Position numbers and translations under genes: made by a program
DNA from: Streptoverticillium olivoreticuli subsp. olivoreticuli
Lineage (GTDB): Bacteria; Actinomycetota; Actinomycetes; Streptomycetales; Streptomycetaceae
Length of the DNA: 64,000 bases
Direction: 5' to 3'
Assembly (NCBI RefSeq): GCF_003391135.1
Contig: NZ_CP031455.1
Location: 6,680,001 to 6,744,000, forward strand
The notes under the pieces: generated by a model
What the model was told of the DNA's origin: nothing
Seen by the model: only the letters and a program-made list of their open reading frames with translations
Database searches by the model: none
Shown here: piece by piece, positions 24,542 through 33,151 of the stretch
How the letters are laid out: every line of letters starts with the position of its first letter
How positions within the stretch are numbered: position 1 is the first letter of the stretch

Positions 24542-27500
24542 GTGCACCTCAAGAGCCTGACCCTGCGGGGGTTCAAATCCTTCGCCTCCGCGACGACCCT
24601 GCGCTTCGAGCCCGGGATCACGTGTGTAGTGGGACCCAATGGCTCCGGAAAGTCCAATGTGGTCGATGCGCTTTCCTGGGTCATGGGAGAACAGGGCGCG
24701 AAGTCGCTGCGCGGCGGCAAGATGGAGGACGTCATCTTCGCCGGGACCACCGGCCGTCCACCGCTGGGCCGCGCCGAGGTCTCCCTCACCATCGACAACT
24801 CCGACGGCGCGCTGCCCATCGACTACGCCGAAGTCACCATCACACGGATCATGTTCCGCAACGGCGGCAGCGAGTACCAGCTCAACGGCGACACCTGCCG
24901 GCTCCTCGACATCCAGGAACTGCTCTCCGACTCCGGCATCGGCCGCGAGATGCACGTCATCGTCGGCCAGGGCCAGTTGGACTCCGTCCTGCACGCCGAC
25001 CCGACGGGGCGCCGCGCCTTCATCGAGGAGGCGGCGGGCGTACTGAAGCACCGCAAGCGCAAGGAGAAGGCGCTGCGGAAGCTCGACGCGATGAAGGCGA
25101 ACCTCGCGCGGGTCCAGGACCTGACCGACGAACTGAGGCGCCAGCTCAAGCCGCTCGGGCGGCAGGCCGCGGTCGCCCGCCGGGCCGCGGTCATCCAGGC
25201 GGACCTCCGCGACGCCCGGCTGCGGCTGCTCGCCGACGACCTGGTCACTCTGCGCGGGGCCCTGCACGCCGAGCTCGCGGACGAGGCCGCGCTCAAGGCC
25301 CGCAAGGAGGCCGCCGAGGCCGGGCTGCGGGCGGCGGCACAGCGGGAGGCCGCGCTGGAGGAGCAGGTGCGCACGCTGGCGCCGCGCCTCGCCCGGGCCC
25401 AGCAGACCTGGTACGAACTGTCGCAGCTCGCCGAGCGGGTGCGCGGCACGATCGGCCTCGCGGACGCCCGGGTCACCAGCGCCACCGCCGCCCCCGCCGA
25501 GGAGCGGCGCGGCCGCGACCCCGAGGACCTGGAGCGCGAGGCGGCCCGGATCCGCGAACAGGAGGCGGAGCTGGAGGCCGCGCTCGAAGCCGCGGGCACG
25601 GCCCTGGAGGAGACCACCGCGCACCGCGCCGAGCTGGAGCGCAGGCTCGCCGAGGAGGAGCGCCGGCTGCGGGACGCCGCCCGCGCCATCGCCGACCACC
25701 GCGAGGGCCTCGCCCGCCTGCACGGACGCGTGACCGCCGCCCATGGCCGGGCCGCCTCCGCGCAGGCCGAGATCGGCCGGCTGACCGCCGCCCGCGACGA
25801 GGCCCGCGAACGGGCGGCCACGGCCGAGGAGGAGTACGAGCGGCAGCGGGCCGAGGTCGAGGGGATCGACGCGGGAGACCTGGAACTCGCCGCCCGGCAC
25901 GAGGACGCCAAGCGCGAGCTGGCCGCGGCCGAGACGGAGCTGACGGAGGCCCGGGAGGCGGCGACGGCCACCGAGCGCCGCCGTGCTGCCACCGCCGCCC
26001 GCCGCGACGCGCTGGCCCTCGGCCTGCGCCGCAAGGACGGCACCGGCGCGCTGCTGTCCGCGCAGGATCGTTTGTCCGGACTGCTGGGACCGGCCGCGGA
26101 GCTCCTGGCCGTCGCCCCCGGCCATGAACTCCCCATCGCCACCGCCCTGGGCGCCGCCGCCGACGCCCTCGCGGTCACCGACACCGCGACGGCCGCCGAG
26201 GCCCTCCGCCTGCTCCGCAAGCAGGACGCGGGGCGCGCGGCCCTGCTGGTGACCCGGGGCCTGAGCCGGGCCGAGGCGCAGCGGACCGAAGGGACCCACG
26301 CCCCGGCACCCGCCGGTTCCGGGCCCCGGCCCGCGCTCGAACTCGTCCACGGGCCCGCCCCGTTGCTGGCCGCCGTGGCACCGCTGCTGCGCGACGTCAT
26401 GGTCGTCGGGACGCTGGAGGACGCCGAGGAACTGGTGGCCGAGCGGCCCGGATGCACTGCCGTGACCGCCGAGGGCGACCTCCTCGGGGACCGCTTCGCG
26501 CAGGGCGGCTCCGGCGGCGCGCCCAGCCTGCTGGAGGTGCAGTCCGCCGTCGACGAGGCCACCGCCGAACTGACCGGGCTGGACTCGCGCTGCGAGCAAC
26601 TGGCGGCCGCCCAGCGGGCGGCGGGGGAGCGGCGCGCCGAGTGCGCCGCCCTGGTCGAGGAGCTGGCGGCCCGGCGCGGCGCCGCGGACCGGGAGAAGTC
26701 GCAGGTCGCCCAGGCGCTGGGGCGGCTCGGCGGACAGGCGCGCGCGGCGGCCGACGAGGCGGGCCGTACGGCCGCGGCCGTGGCACGGGCCGAGGAGGCG
26801 CTCGCCCGCGCCACCGAGGAGGCCGAGGAGCTGGCCGAGCGACTGGCGGTGGCCGAGGAGGCGGGCCCCGGCGAGGGCACCGACGAGCCGGACACCTCCG
26901 TACGCGACCGGCTCGCGGCCGACGGGGCCAACGCACGGCAGACCGAGATGGAGGCCCGGCTCCAGGTCCGTACGCACGAGGAGCGGGTGAAGGCGCTCGC
27001 CGGGCGGGCGGACGGGCTGGACCGGGCGGCGCGCGCCGAGCGGGAGGCGCGGGCGCGCGCGGAACAGCGGCGCGCCCGGCTGCGCCACGAGGCGGGCGTC
27101 GCCTCCGCCGTCGCCGCGGGTGCCCGGCAGCTGCTGGCGCACGTGGAGGTGTCGCTCGTCCGCGCCGACGAGGAGCGCGGGCACGCCGAGGCGGCGAAGG
27201 CCGAGCGCGAGCGGGAACTGATCGCGGAGCGCGACCGGGGCCGCGAGCTCAAGGGCGAGCTCGACCGGCTCACGGACTCGGTGCACCGGGGCGAGGTGCT
27301 GGGCGCGGAGAAGCGGTTGCGCATCGAGCAGCTGGAGGCCAAGGCCCTGGAGGAGCTCGGCGTGGAGCCCGCGGCGCTCGTCGCGGAGTACGGCCCTGAC
27401 CAGCCCGTACCGCCGTCGCCGCCGGCCGAGGGCGAGGAACTGCCCGACGACCCGGACGACCCGAGGAACCTGCCGGTGCCCTTCGACCGGGCCGAGCAGG

Positions 27501-28138
27501 AGAGGCGGCTGAAGGCCGCCGAGCGGGCCTACCAGCAGCTGGGGAAGGTGAACCCGCTCGCCCTGGAGGAGTTCGCGGCGCTGGAGGAGCGGCACCAGTT
27601 CCTGTCCGAGCAGCTCGAGGACCTCAAGAAGACCCGCAGCGACCTGCTCCAGGTGGTGAAGGACGTCGACAAGCGGGTCGAGGAGGTCTTCACGGAGGCG
27701 TACCACGACACCGCCCGGGAGTTCGAGGGCGTCTTCTCCCGGCTCTTCCCCGGCGGGGAGGGGCGGCTCGTGCTCACCGACCCGGACGACATGCTGGCGA
27801 CCGGTGTGGACGTGGAGGCGCGACCGCCGGGCAAGAAGGTCAAGCGGCTGTCGCTGCTGTCCGGAGGCGAGCGGTCGCTGACCGCCGTGGCGCTGCTGGT
27901 GGCGATCTTCAAGGCGCGGCCGAGCCCGTTCTATGTGATGGACGAGGTCGAGGCGGCGCTGGACGACACCAATCTGCAGCGGCTGATCCGGATCATGGAA
28001 GAGCTCCAGGAGAGCTCCCAGCTGATTGTGATCACCCACCAGAAGCGGACCATGGAGGTCGCGGACGCGCTGTACGGGGTGTCCATGCAGGGGGACGGAG
28101 TTTCCAAGGTCATCAGTCAGCGGTTGCGCCGCTCCTGA
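24542..28138 (+). CDS. smc: Chromosome segregation/condensation ATPase SMC
   Basis: SMC (1198 aa), the condensin subunit for chromosome compaction and segregation, needed for orderly septation of aerial hyphae in Streptomyces. Walker A GPNGSGKS at 31-38; two long coiled coils flank a hinge at ~500-690 (GLLGPAAELLAVAPGHELP). The C-terminal head has the LSGGERSLTAVALL signature (~1104) and Walker B VMDEVEAALDD. The start GTG 24542 gives VHLKSLTLRGFKSFA. The scpA/scpB partners are not in the window. The coiled-coil regions are extremely Ala/Glu/Arg-rich, producing long antisense frames that are not genes. Confidence 0.97.
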   Translation: MHLKSLTLRGFKSFASATTLRFEPGITCVVGPNGSGKSNVVDALSWVMGEQGAKSLRGGKMEDVIFAGTTGRPPLGRAEVSLTIDNSDGALPIDYAEVTITRIMFRNGGSEYQLNGDTCRLLDIQELLSDSGIGREMHVIVGQGQLDSVLHADPTGRRAFIEEAAGVLKHRKRKEKALRKLDAMKANLARVQDLTDELRRQLKPLGRQAAVARRAAVIQADLRDARLRLLADDLVTLRGALHAELADEAALKARKEAAEAGLRAAAQREAALEEQVRTLAPRLARAQQTWYELSQLAERVRGTIGLADARVTSATAAPAEERRGRDPEDLEREAARIREQEAELEAALEAAGTALEETTAHRAELERRLAEEERRLRDAARAIADHREGLARLHGRVTAAHGRAASAQAEIGRLTAARDEARERAATAEEEYERQRAEVEGIDAGDLELAARHEDAKRELAAAETELTEAREAATATERRRAATAARRDALALGLRRKDGTGALLSAQDRLSGLLGPAAELLAVAPGHELPIATALGAAADALAVTDTATAAEALRLLRKQDAGRAALLVTRGLSRAEAQRTEGTHAPAPAGSGPRPALELVHGPAPLLAAVAPLLRDVMVVGTLEDAEELVAERPGCTAVTAEGDLLGDRFAQGGSGGAPSLLEVQSAVDEATAELTGLDSRCEQLAAAQRAAGERRAECAALVEELAARRGAADREKSQVAQALGRLGGQARAAADEAGRTAAAVARAEEALARATEEAEELAERLAVAEEAGPGEGTDEPDTSVRDRLAADGANARQTEMEARLQVRTHEERVKALAGRADGLDRAARAEREARARAEQRRARLRHEAGVASAVAAGARQLLAHVEVSLVRADEERGHAEAAKAERERELIAERDRGRELKGELDRLTDSVHRGEVLGAEKRLRIEQLEAKALEELGVEPAALVAEYGPDQPVPPSPPAEGEELPDDPDDPRNLPVPFDRAEQERRLKAAERAYQQLGKVNPLALEEFAALEERHQFLSEQLEDLKKTRSDLLQVVKDVDKRVEEVFTEAYHDTAREFEGVFSRLFPGGEGRLVLTDPDDMLATGVDVEARPPGKKVKRLSLLSGGERSLTAVALLVAIFKARPSPFYVMDEVEAALDDTNLQRLIRIMEELQESSQLIVITHQKRTMEVADALYGVSMQGDGVSKVISQRLRRS

Positions 28139-28203
28139 GCACTTCTTCAAGTGTTGAACGCAACGCCTCGGAAGCTCGCAGGAAACTTCTTGGTTACGAC
28201 CTA

Positions 28204-28231
28204 TTGACTTAGAAAATTGAAGGCATAAGGT
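28204..28231 (+). promoter_or_regulatory. Candidate glcP promoter
   Basis: TTGACT (28204-28209), a 16-bp spacer and TAAGGT (28226-28231) in the most AT-rich part of the region, about 108 nt before the glcP start. Confidence 0.65.
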
Positions 28232-28233
28232 CT

Positions 28234-28291
28234 GCAACGTTGCTAATACCTTCAAGTGGTGGGCCCCCCGGAGTTGTGCCCCACTTGAAGG
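28234..28291. promoter_or_regulatory. Possible operator and inverted repeat in the glcP leader
   Basis: Just downstream of the -10 lies the perfect 10-bp palindrome GCAACGTTGC (28234-28243), with the central CG typical of LacI/GalR-family operators. It is followed by an 11-bp inverted repeat, CCTTCAAGTGG (28249-28259) and CCACTTGAAGG (28281-28291). The same TTCAAGTG core appears at 28148, before the promoter. Confidence 0.5.
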
Positions 28292-28338
28292 GCCAGCCCC
28301 CCACGCCCGGCAATGCCGCCGGGCCTCAGGAGTACACG

Positions 28339-29757
28339 TTGACCAGCACTGCGATGGCGCAGGGGTCCGAGGGCCGCAAGGCCCAGCCGGACCACCTCGG
28401 CCATGTCATCTTCATCACCGCGGCCGCGGCGATGGGTGGCTTTCTCTTCGGCTACGACAGTTCCGTGATCAACGGTGCCGTCGAGGGCATTCGCGGGAAG
28501 TACGACATCGGCTCCGCCGCTCTGGCCCAGGTCATCGCGATCGCCCTGATCGGCTGCGCGATCGGCGCCGCCACCGCGGGCCGCATCGCCGACCGCATAG
28601 GCCGGATCCGCGTCATGCAGATCTCGGCGACGCTCTTCACCATCAGCGCGGTCGGCTCGGCGCTGCCCTTCGCCCTGTGGGACCTCGCCTTCTGGCGCGT
28701 CCTCGGCGGCATCGCCATCGGCATGGCCTCGGTCATCGGCCCGGCCTACATCGCCGAGGTCTCGCCGCCCGCCTACCGCGGCCGCCTCGGCTCCTTCCAG
28801 CAGGCCGCGATCGTCGTCGGCATCGCCATCTCCCAGCTCGTGAACTGGGGCATCCTCAACCTCGCCGACGGTGACCAGCGCGGCCACCTCATGGGCATCG
28901 AGGCCTGGCAGCTCATGCTGGGCGTCATGGTCGTCCCGGCCGTCCTCTACGGCCTGCTGTCCTTCGCGATCCCCGAGTCCCCGCGCTTCCTGATCTCCGT
29001 CGGCAAGACCGACCGGGCGAAGGCCGTGCTGGCCGACGTCGAGGGCCACACCGTCGACCTCGACAAGCGCGTCGCCGAGATCGAGCTGGCCATGCACAGC
29101 GAGGAGAAGTCCACCTTCAAGGACCTGCTCGGCTCCAAGGCGGGCTTCCTGCCGATCGTCTGGGTCGGCATCGGCCTCTCGGTCTTCCAGCAGCTCGTCG
29201 GCATCAACGTCGCCTTCTACTACTCGGCGACCCTGTGGCAGTCCGTCGGCATCGACCCGAGCGACTCGTTCCTCTACTCCTTCACCACGTCGATCATCAA
29301 CATCGTCGGCACCGTGATCGCGATGATCTTCGTGGACCGCATCGGCCGCAAGCCGCTCGCGCTCATCGGTTCCGCCGGTATGGCGATCTCCCTCGCGCTG
29401 GAGGCCTGGGCCTTCGCCTCGAAGGCCGCCGACGGTTCGCTGCCGACCACGCAGGGCACGGTGGCGCTCGTCGCGGCCCACGCGTTCGTGCTCTTCTTCG
29501 CCCTGTCCTGGGGCGTCGTGGTCTGGGTCTTCCTCGGCGAGATGTTCCCCAACCGCATCCGCGCCGCCGCGCTCGGTGTGGCCGCGTCCGCGCAGTGGAT
29601 CGCCAACTGGGCCATCACCGCGAGCTTCCCGAGCCTCGCGGACTGGAACCTCTCCGGTACGTACGTCATCTACGCGGTCTTCGCCGTGCTCTCCATCCCC
29701 TTCGTGCTGAAGTTCGTGAAGGAGACCAAGGGCAAGGCGCTGGAGGAGATGGGCTGA
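28339..29757 (+). CDS. glcP: Glucose permease (major facilitator, sugar porter family)
   Basis: A 472-residue MFS sugar:proton symporter, closely resembling GlcP, the main glucose importer of S. coelicolor and the entry to glucose kinase-dependent carbon repression. Twelve membrane helices with sugar-porter signatures GRIADRIGRIR, PESPRFL, QQLVGINVAFYYS and DRIGRKPL. The start TTG 28339 is set by AGGAG 6 nt upstream. It has its own promoter with operator-like dyads and a strong terminator, so it is monocistronic. Confidence 0.94.
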   Translation: MTSTAMAQGSEGRKAQPDHLGHVIFITAAAAMGGFLFGYDSSVINGAVEGIRGKYDIGSAALAQVIAIALIGCAIGAATAGRIADRIGRIRVMQISATLFTISAVGSALPFALWDLAFWRVLGGIAIGMASVIGPAYIAEVSPPAYRGRLGSFQQAAIVVGIAISQLVNWGILNLADGDQRGHLMGIEAWQLMLGVMVVPAVLYGLLSFAIPESPRFLISVGKTDRAKAVLADVEGHTVDLDKRVAEIELAMHSEEKSTFKDLLGSKAGFLPIVWVGIGLSVFQQLVGINVAFYYSATLWQSVGIDPSDSFLYSFTTSIINIVGTVIAMIFVDRIGRKPLALIGSAGMAISLALEAWAFASKAADGSLPTTQGTVALVAAHAFVLFFALSWGVVVWVFLGEMFPNRIRAAALGVAASAQWIANWAITASFPSLADWNLSGTYVIYAVFAVLSIPFVLKFVKETKGKALEEMG

Positions 29758-29783
29758 CCACCCCGCCGCTCCTCTCCTCCGAA

Positions 29784-29830
29784 GGCCGCCGCCCCGACTC
29801 ACACCCTGTGAGCCGGGGCGGCGGCCGTTT
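29784..29830 (+). terminator. glcP terminator
   Basis: A 20-bp stem with one A-C mismatch (29784-29803 with 29807-29826), a 3-nt loop, then GTTTG; 26 nt after the glcP stop. Confidence 0.8.
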
Positions 29831-29889
29831 GTCGTGCCGGGTGTGGTGCGGTCCGTTGCCGCCTGCGGCGGAGAGCGCCCTGCGGGCGC

Positions 29890-30020
29890 GTCCTCAAGCG
29901 CCGGACGGGCTGAATTCAGCCCGTCCGGCGCTTGAGGACAGCGCGCGGAGCGTGCTTCGGGGTCTGGGGCGGAGCCCCCCACGCGGCGGAGCCGCAAATC
30001 GACACAGCCGGGAAGGGGCG
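29890..30020. repeat. Dispersed-repeat-like element with perfect 50-bp palindrome
   Basis: 29890-29939 is a perfect palindrome of 50 bp centred on GAATTC, with arms reading CAAGCGCCGGACGGGCTGA. It is followed at ~29959-29981 by a second hairpin-forming segment (GGGGCGGAGCCCC). From memory, both sequence types recur in intergenic regions of many Streptomyces genomes, so I interpret this as a dispersed intergenic repeat, possibly two copies meeting head to head. It lies between two convergent genes. Confidence 0.7.
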
Positions 30021-30058
30021 GTGTGGGGAACAAAGCCCGCCGCAGGCGTACAAAAGCA

Positions 30059-30096
30059 GACGTCCCCTCCCGCCATCGTCGGCGGGAGGGGACGTC
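30059..30096 (-). terminator. Terminator of the NCS1 permease gene
   Basis: A 16-bp perfect stem (30059-30074 with 30081-30096) with a 6-nt loop, followed on the minus strand by TGCTTTTG, 21 nt after the permease stop. Together with the glcP terminator it isolates the convergent pair. Confidence 0.8.
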
Positions 30097-30117
30097 AGAG
30101 GTGAGCGAAGCGTCGAA

Positions 30118-31584
30118 CTACGCGGCGACCTTCTCGCGCGCCGGCTCCGCCGACGCCGCATCCGCCGCGACCGACTCGCGCGGCACCGGCAGGGCCAGCA
30201 TCATCAGCGCCGCGATCACGATCGTGGCCGCCCAGCCCAGTCCGTACTCACCGACGAACGTGCCGGACAGCGGACCGGCGAACCAGTCGCACTTGGTGAA
30301 GCAGATGCCCGCGATCAGGGCGACCGTCCATGAGGTCATCGCCTGCCAGCAGAAACCGCCCACGTACCAGTAGCGGCTGGTGCGCCCGGTGTCCATCAGG
30401 GCCTCCGCGTCGTAGCGCACGGCACGGACCCGGCGGCGGGCCATGTCGACGGCGTAGACGCCGATCCACGCGGAGAAGGAGACCGCGAGCAGGATCAGGA
30501 AGGTGATGAAGGAGCTGAGGAAGCTCTTGGCGACCAGCATCAGCATCAGACCGCCGACCAGGGAGATCACGGCGTTGATGCTGACGGCCATCGCGCGCGG
30601 CAGCTTGACGCCCATGGTCTGGGCGGTGAAGCCGGCCGAGTACATCGACAGGCTGTTGATCAGCAGCATGCCCACGATCGCGGTGACCAGGTAGGGCACG
30701 GCCAGCCACGTCGGCAGGATGTCACCGAGGAAGGAGACCGGGTCCGGCGCCTTTGCCAGATCCGGGGTCGCGACGGCCATGACCGCGCCCATGAGCACCA
30801 TGGGGACCATCACCAGGCCCGCACCGGAGACCGTCGCGCCGACGATCTTCTTGCCGGACGCGGAGTGCGGCAGGTAGCGCGCGAAGTCGGGGCCGGTGGG
30901 CACCCAGCTGATGCCGCCGGCGGCGATCGTGCCGATACCGGTGATCATCATCGCGGTGGTGCCCGCGGGCTTGGAGAAGACCTCGCCCCAGTTCATGTGG
31001 GCGATCAGATAGCCGAGCACCAGCACGCTGAAGACGCCGAAGAGGTACGTCGACCACTTGTTGCAGACGTTGAGCGCCTTGCGCCCCATGCCGCTCACCA
31101 GGAAGGTGCTGGCGACGAAGAGGAAGAGCGTGACGACGATCAGCGGGGTGTTGCTCTTGATGCCGAAGAGCAGGTCGAGGACGGTCAGCACGGCGTAGGC
31201 GCCGGTGACCGCGTTGATCGTCTCCCAGCCGAAGCGGGCGACCCACAGGATCGCGCCCGGGAAGAGGTTGCCGCGGACGCCGAAGGTCGCGCGCGAGAGC
31301 ATCGCGCCCGGGGCACCGCCCCACTTGCCGGAGACCGACAGCACGCCGACCATGCCGAACGACGCGAGCGCGGCGCACCCGGCGACGATCAGGACCTGCC
31401 AGAAGTTCAGCTGGTTGAAGACGACCAGGGCCGCGCCCATGGTGAGCAGCAGCACACTGATGTTGGCGGCGACCCAGGTGGGGAACAGCTCCCGGACGCG
31501 ACCGTGCCGCTCGTTGTCCGGTACGGGCTCGATGCCGCGGGTTTCTATCGCGCCGTCGGACTCGGCGGGGACGACGTTGTCCAT
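30118..31584 (-). CDS. NCS1-family cytosine/purine permease
   Basis: A 488-residue, 12-helix nucleobase:cation symporter-1 protein. Typical are the N-terminal RVRELFPTWVAANISVLLLTMGAALV, the GPDFARYLP motif and the WVARFGWETINAVTGAYA segment. The substrate is probably cytosine or a purine, but allantoin, thiamine precursor or hydantoin relatives cannot be excluded. I chose ATG 31584, with GGAG upstream. No salvage enzyme gene is adjacent, so context does not fix the substrate. Confidence 0.88.
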   Translation of the reverse strand: MDNVVPAESDGAIETRGIEPVPDNERHGRVRELFPTWVAANISVLLLTMGAALVVFNQLNFWQVLIVAGCAALASFGMVGVLSVSGKWGGAPGAMLSRATFGVRGNLFPGAILWVARFGWETINAVTGAYAVLTVLDLLFGIKSNTPLIVVTLFLFVASTFLVSGMGRKALNVCNKWSTYLFGVFSVLVLGYLIAHMNWGEVFSKPAGTTAMMITGIGTIAAGGISWVPTGPDFARYLPHSASGKKIVGATVSGAGLVMVPMVLMGAVMAVATPDLAKAPDPVSFLGDILPTWLAVPYLVTAIVGMLLINSLSMYSAGFTAQTMGVKLPRAMAVSINAVISLVGGLMLMLVAKSFLSSFITFLILLAVSFSAWIGVYAVDMARRRVRAVRYDAEALMDTGRTSRYWYVGGFCWQAMTSWTVALIAGICFTKCDWFAGPLSGTFVGEYGLGWAATIVIAALMMLALPVPRESVAADAASAEPAREKVAA

Positions 31585-31787
31585 GTGGGGGGCTCCGTGC
31601 GGGTGAAGCGGGGCGGCCACAGCAGATGGGCCGGGGCAGAAAGAGACGCTGCGGACTCTACGCGCGTCACACAGCCACACGCCATCGTACTTTGCTCCAA
31701 CTTTGGCCAGATAGTGGCTTTGGTCCTCGTTACTTCGTACGAATCCACAGGCTGCGGGCGCGGCGGCGCGAGGGCGGTCCGGTGTCC

Positions 31788-31793
31788 GATACT
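31788..31793 (+). promoter_or_regulatory. Candidate ftsY -10 (GATACT)
   Basis: GATACT ends 9 nt before the ftsY ATG at 31803; no ribosome site is visible, suggesting a leaderless or near-leaderless transcript. Confidence 0.4.
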
Positions 31794-31802
31794 GGGGGCG
31801 TT

Positions 31803-33038
31803 ATGGAAATCGTCATCCTTGCTGTAGTCATCGCTGTGGTCGCGCTCGCCGCGATCAGCGGGCTCGTGGTCAGCAGCCGTAAGAAGAAGCAGCTGCCGCC
31901 GGCCCCGCCGAGCAGCCCGTCCGTCACCGCGCCGCCCGCCGAGCCGCACGTCGGCGAGGAGGCCGAGACCCCGCGCCCGGAGCCGCACCGCCCCGTCGAA
32001 GAGGTCGAGCTGCCCACGGCCGAGGCCCCGGCGGCCGAGCCGGAGGCCGCCGAGCCGGAGGTCCCCGAGGCCCCGGCGGCGCCCGAGGTCGAGGTCCCGG
32101 AGCCCACCGCCGGCCGGCTCGTCCGGCTGCGCTCCCGGCTCTCCCGGTCGCAGAACTCCCTCGGCAAGGGTCTGCTGACCCTGCTCTCCCGCGAGCACCT
32201 CGACGAGGACACCTGGGAGGAGATCGAGGACACCCTGCTCACCGCCGACGTCGGCGTCGCACCCACGCAGGAGCTCGTGGAGCGCCTCCGCGAGCGGGTG
32301 AAGGTGCTCGGCACCCGCACCCCCGAGGAGCTGCGCGCCCTGCTCCGGGAGGAGCTCGTCGCCCTCATCGGCGCCGACACCGACCGCGTCGTCCACACCG
32401 AGCCCGGCGTGGGCGTGAACGGCGAGGAGAAGCCCGGCGTCGTGCTGGTCGTCGGCGTCAACGGCGTCGGCAAGACCACCACCACGGGCAAGCTCGCGCG
32501 CGTCCTGGTCGCGGACGGCAAGTCCGTCGTCCTGGGCGCGGCCGACACCTTCCGCGCCGCGGCCGCCGACCAGCTCCAGACCTGGGGCGAGCGCGTCGGC
32601 GCCCGTACGGTCCGCGGCCCCGAGGGCGGCGACCCGGCGTCGATCGCCTTCGACGCGGTCAAGGAGGGCATCGCCGAGAACGCGGACGTCGTCCTCGTCG
32701 ACACCGCCGGCCGGCTGCACACCAAGACCGGGCTCATGGACGAGCTCGGCAAGGTCAAGCGCGTCGTGGAGAAGCACGGCTCGGTCGACGAGGTGCTGCT
32801 CGTCCTGGACGCCACCACCGGGCAGAACGGCCTGGTGCAGGCGCGGGTGTTCGCGGAGGTCGTGGACATCACGGGCATCGTCCTCACCAAGCTGGACGGC
32901 ACCGCCAAGGGCGGCATCGTCATCGCCGTCCAGCGCGAGCTGGGCGTGCCGGTGAAGCTGGTGGGCCTGGGCGAGGGCGCGGACGACCTCGCGCCGTTCG
33001 AACCGGAGGCGTTCGTGGACGCCCTGATCGGCGACTGA
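31803..33038 (+). CDS. ftsY: Signal recognition particle receptor FtsY
   Basis: FtsY (411 aa) is the SRP receptor GTPase at the membrane. An N-terminal membrane anchor (EIVILAVVIAVVALAAISGLV) is followed by an acidic Pro/Glu/Ala linker (~35-105). The NG domain has GVNGVGKTTTTGKLARVL, DTAGRLHTK, TKLDGTAKGG and the closing GLGEGADDLAPFEPEAFVDAL. Its partner Ffh is encoded 7.4 kb downstream, and four signal peptidases lie further on. A strong terminator follows. Confidence 0.97.
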   Translation: MEIVILAVVIAVVALAAISGLVVSSRKKKQLPPAPPSSPSVTAPPAEPHVGEEAETPRPEPHRPVEEVELPTAEAPAAEPEAAEPEVPEAPAAPEVEVPEPTAGRLVRLRSRLSRSQNSLGKGLLTLLSREHLDEDTWEEIEDTLLTADVGVAPTQELVERLRERVKVLGTRTPEELRALLREELVALIGADTDRVVHTEPGVGVNGEEKPGVVLVVGVNGVGKTTTTGKLARVLVADGKSVVLGAADTFRAAAADQLQTWGERVGARTVRGPEGGDPASIAFDAVKEGIAENADVVLVDTAGRLHTKTGLMDELGKVKRVVEKHGSVDEVLLVLDATTGQNGLVQARVFAEVVDITGIVLTKLDGTAKGGIVIAVQRELGVPVKLVGLGEGADDLAPFEPEAFVDALIGD

Positions 33039-33066
33039 GCAGCCGGCAGGACGCGTTCGCGCACAG

Positions 33067-33108
33067 GCGTCAGGGCCCCGCGGTCATGTGACCGCGGGGC
33101 CCTGACGC
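33067..33108. terminator. Bidirectional terminator between ftsY and the primase-like gene
   Basis: A 20-bp perfect stem (33067-33086 with 33089-33108) around a 2-nt centre, between two convergent stops. Confidence 0.8.
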
Positions 33109-33151
33109 GTCCACGGGGGCAGGCCGTACGGACTCTGTGCGACAGCGACGC

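Noticed and set aside
24158..28255. Minus-strand frame of 1365 codons opposite smc
   Set aside because: Composition mirrors the Ala/Glu/Arg coiled coil of smc; no recognisable domain, an expected high-GC artefact.
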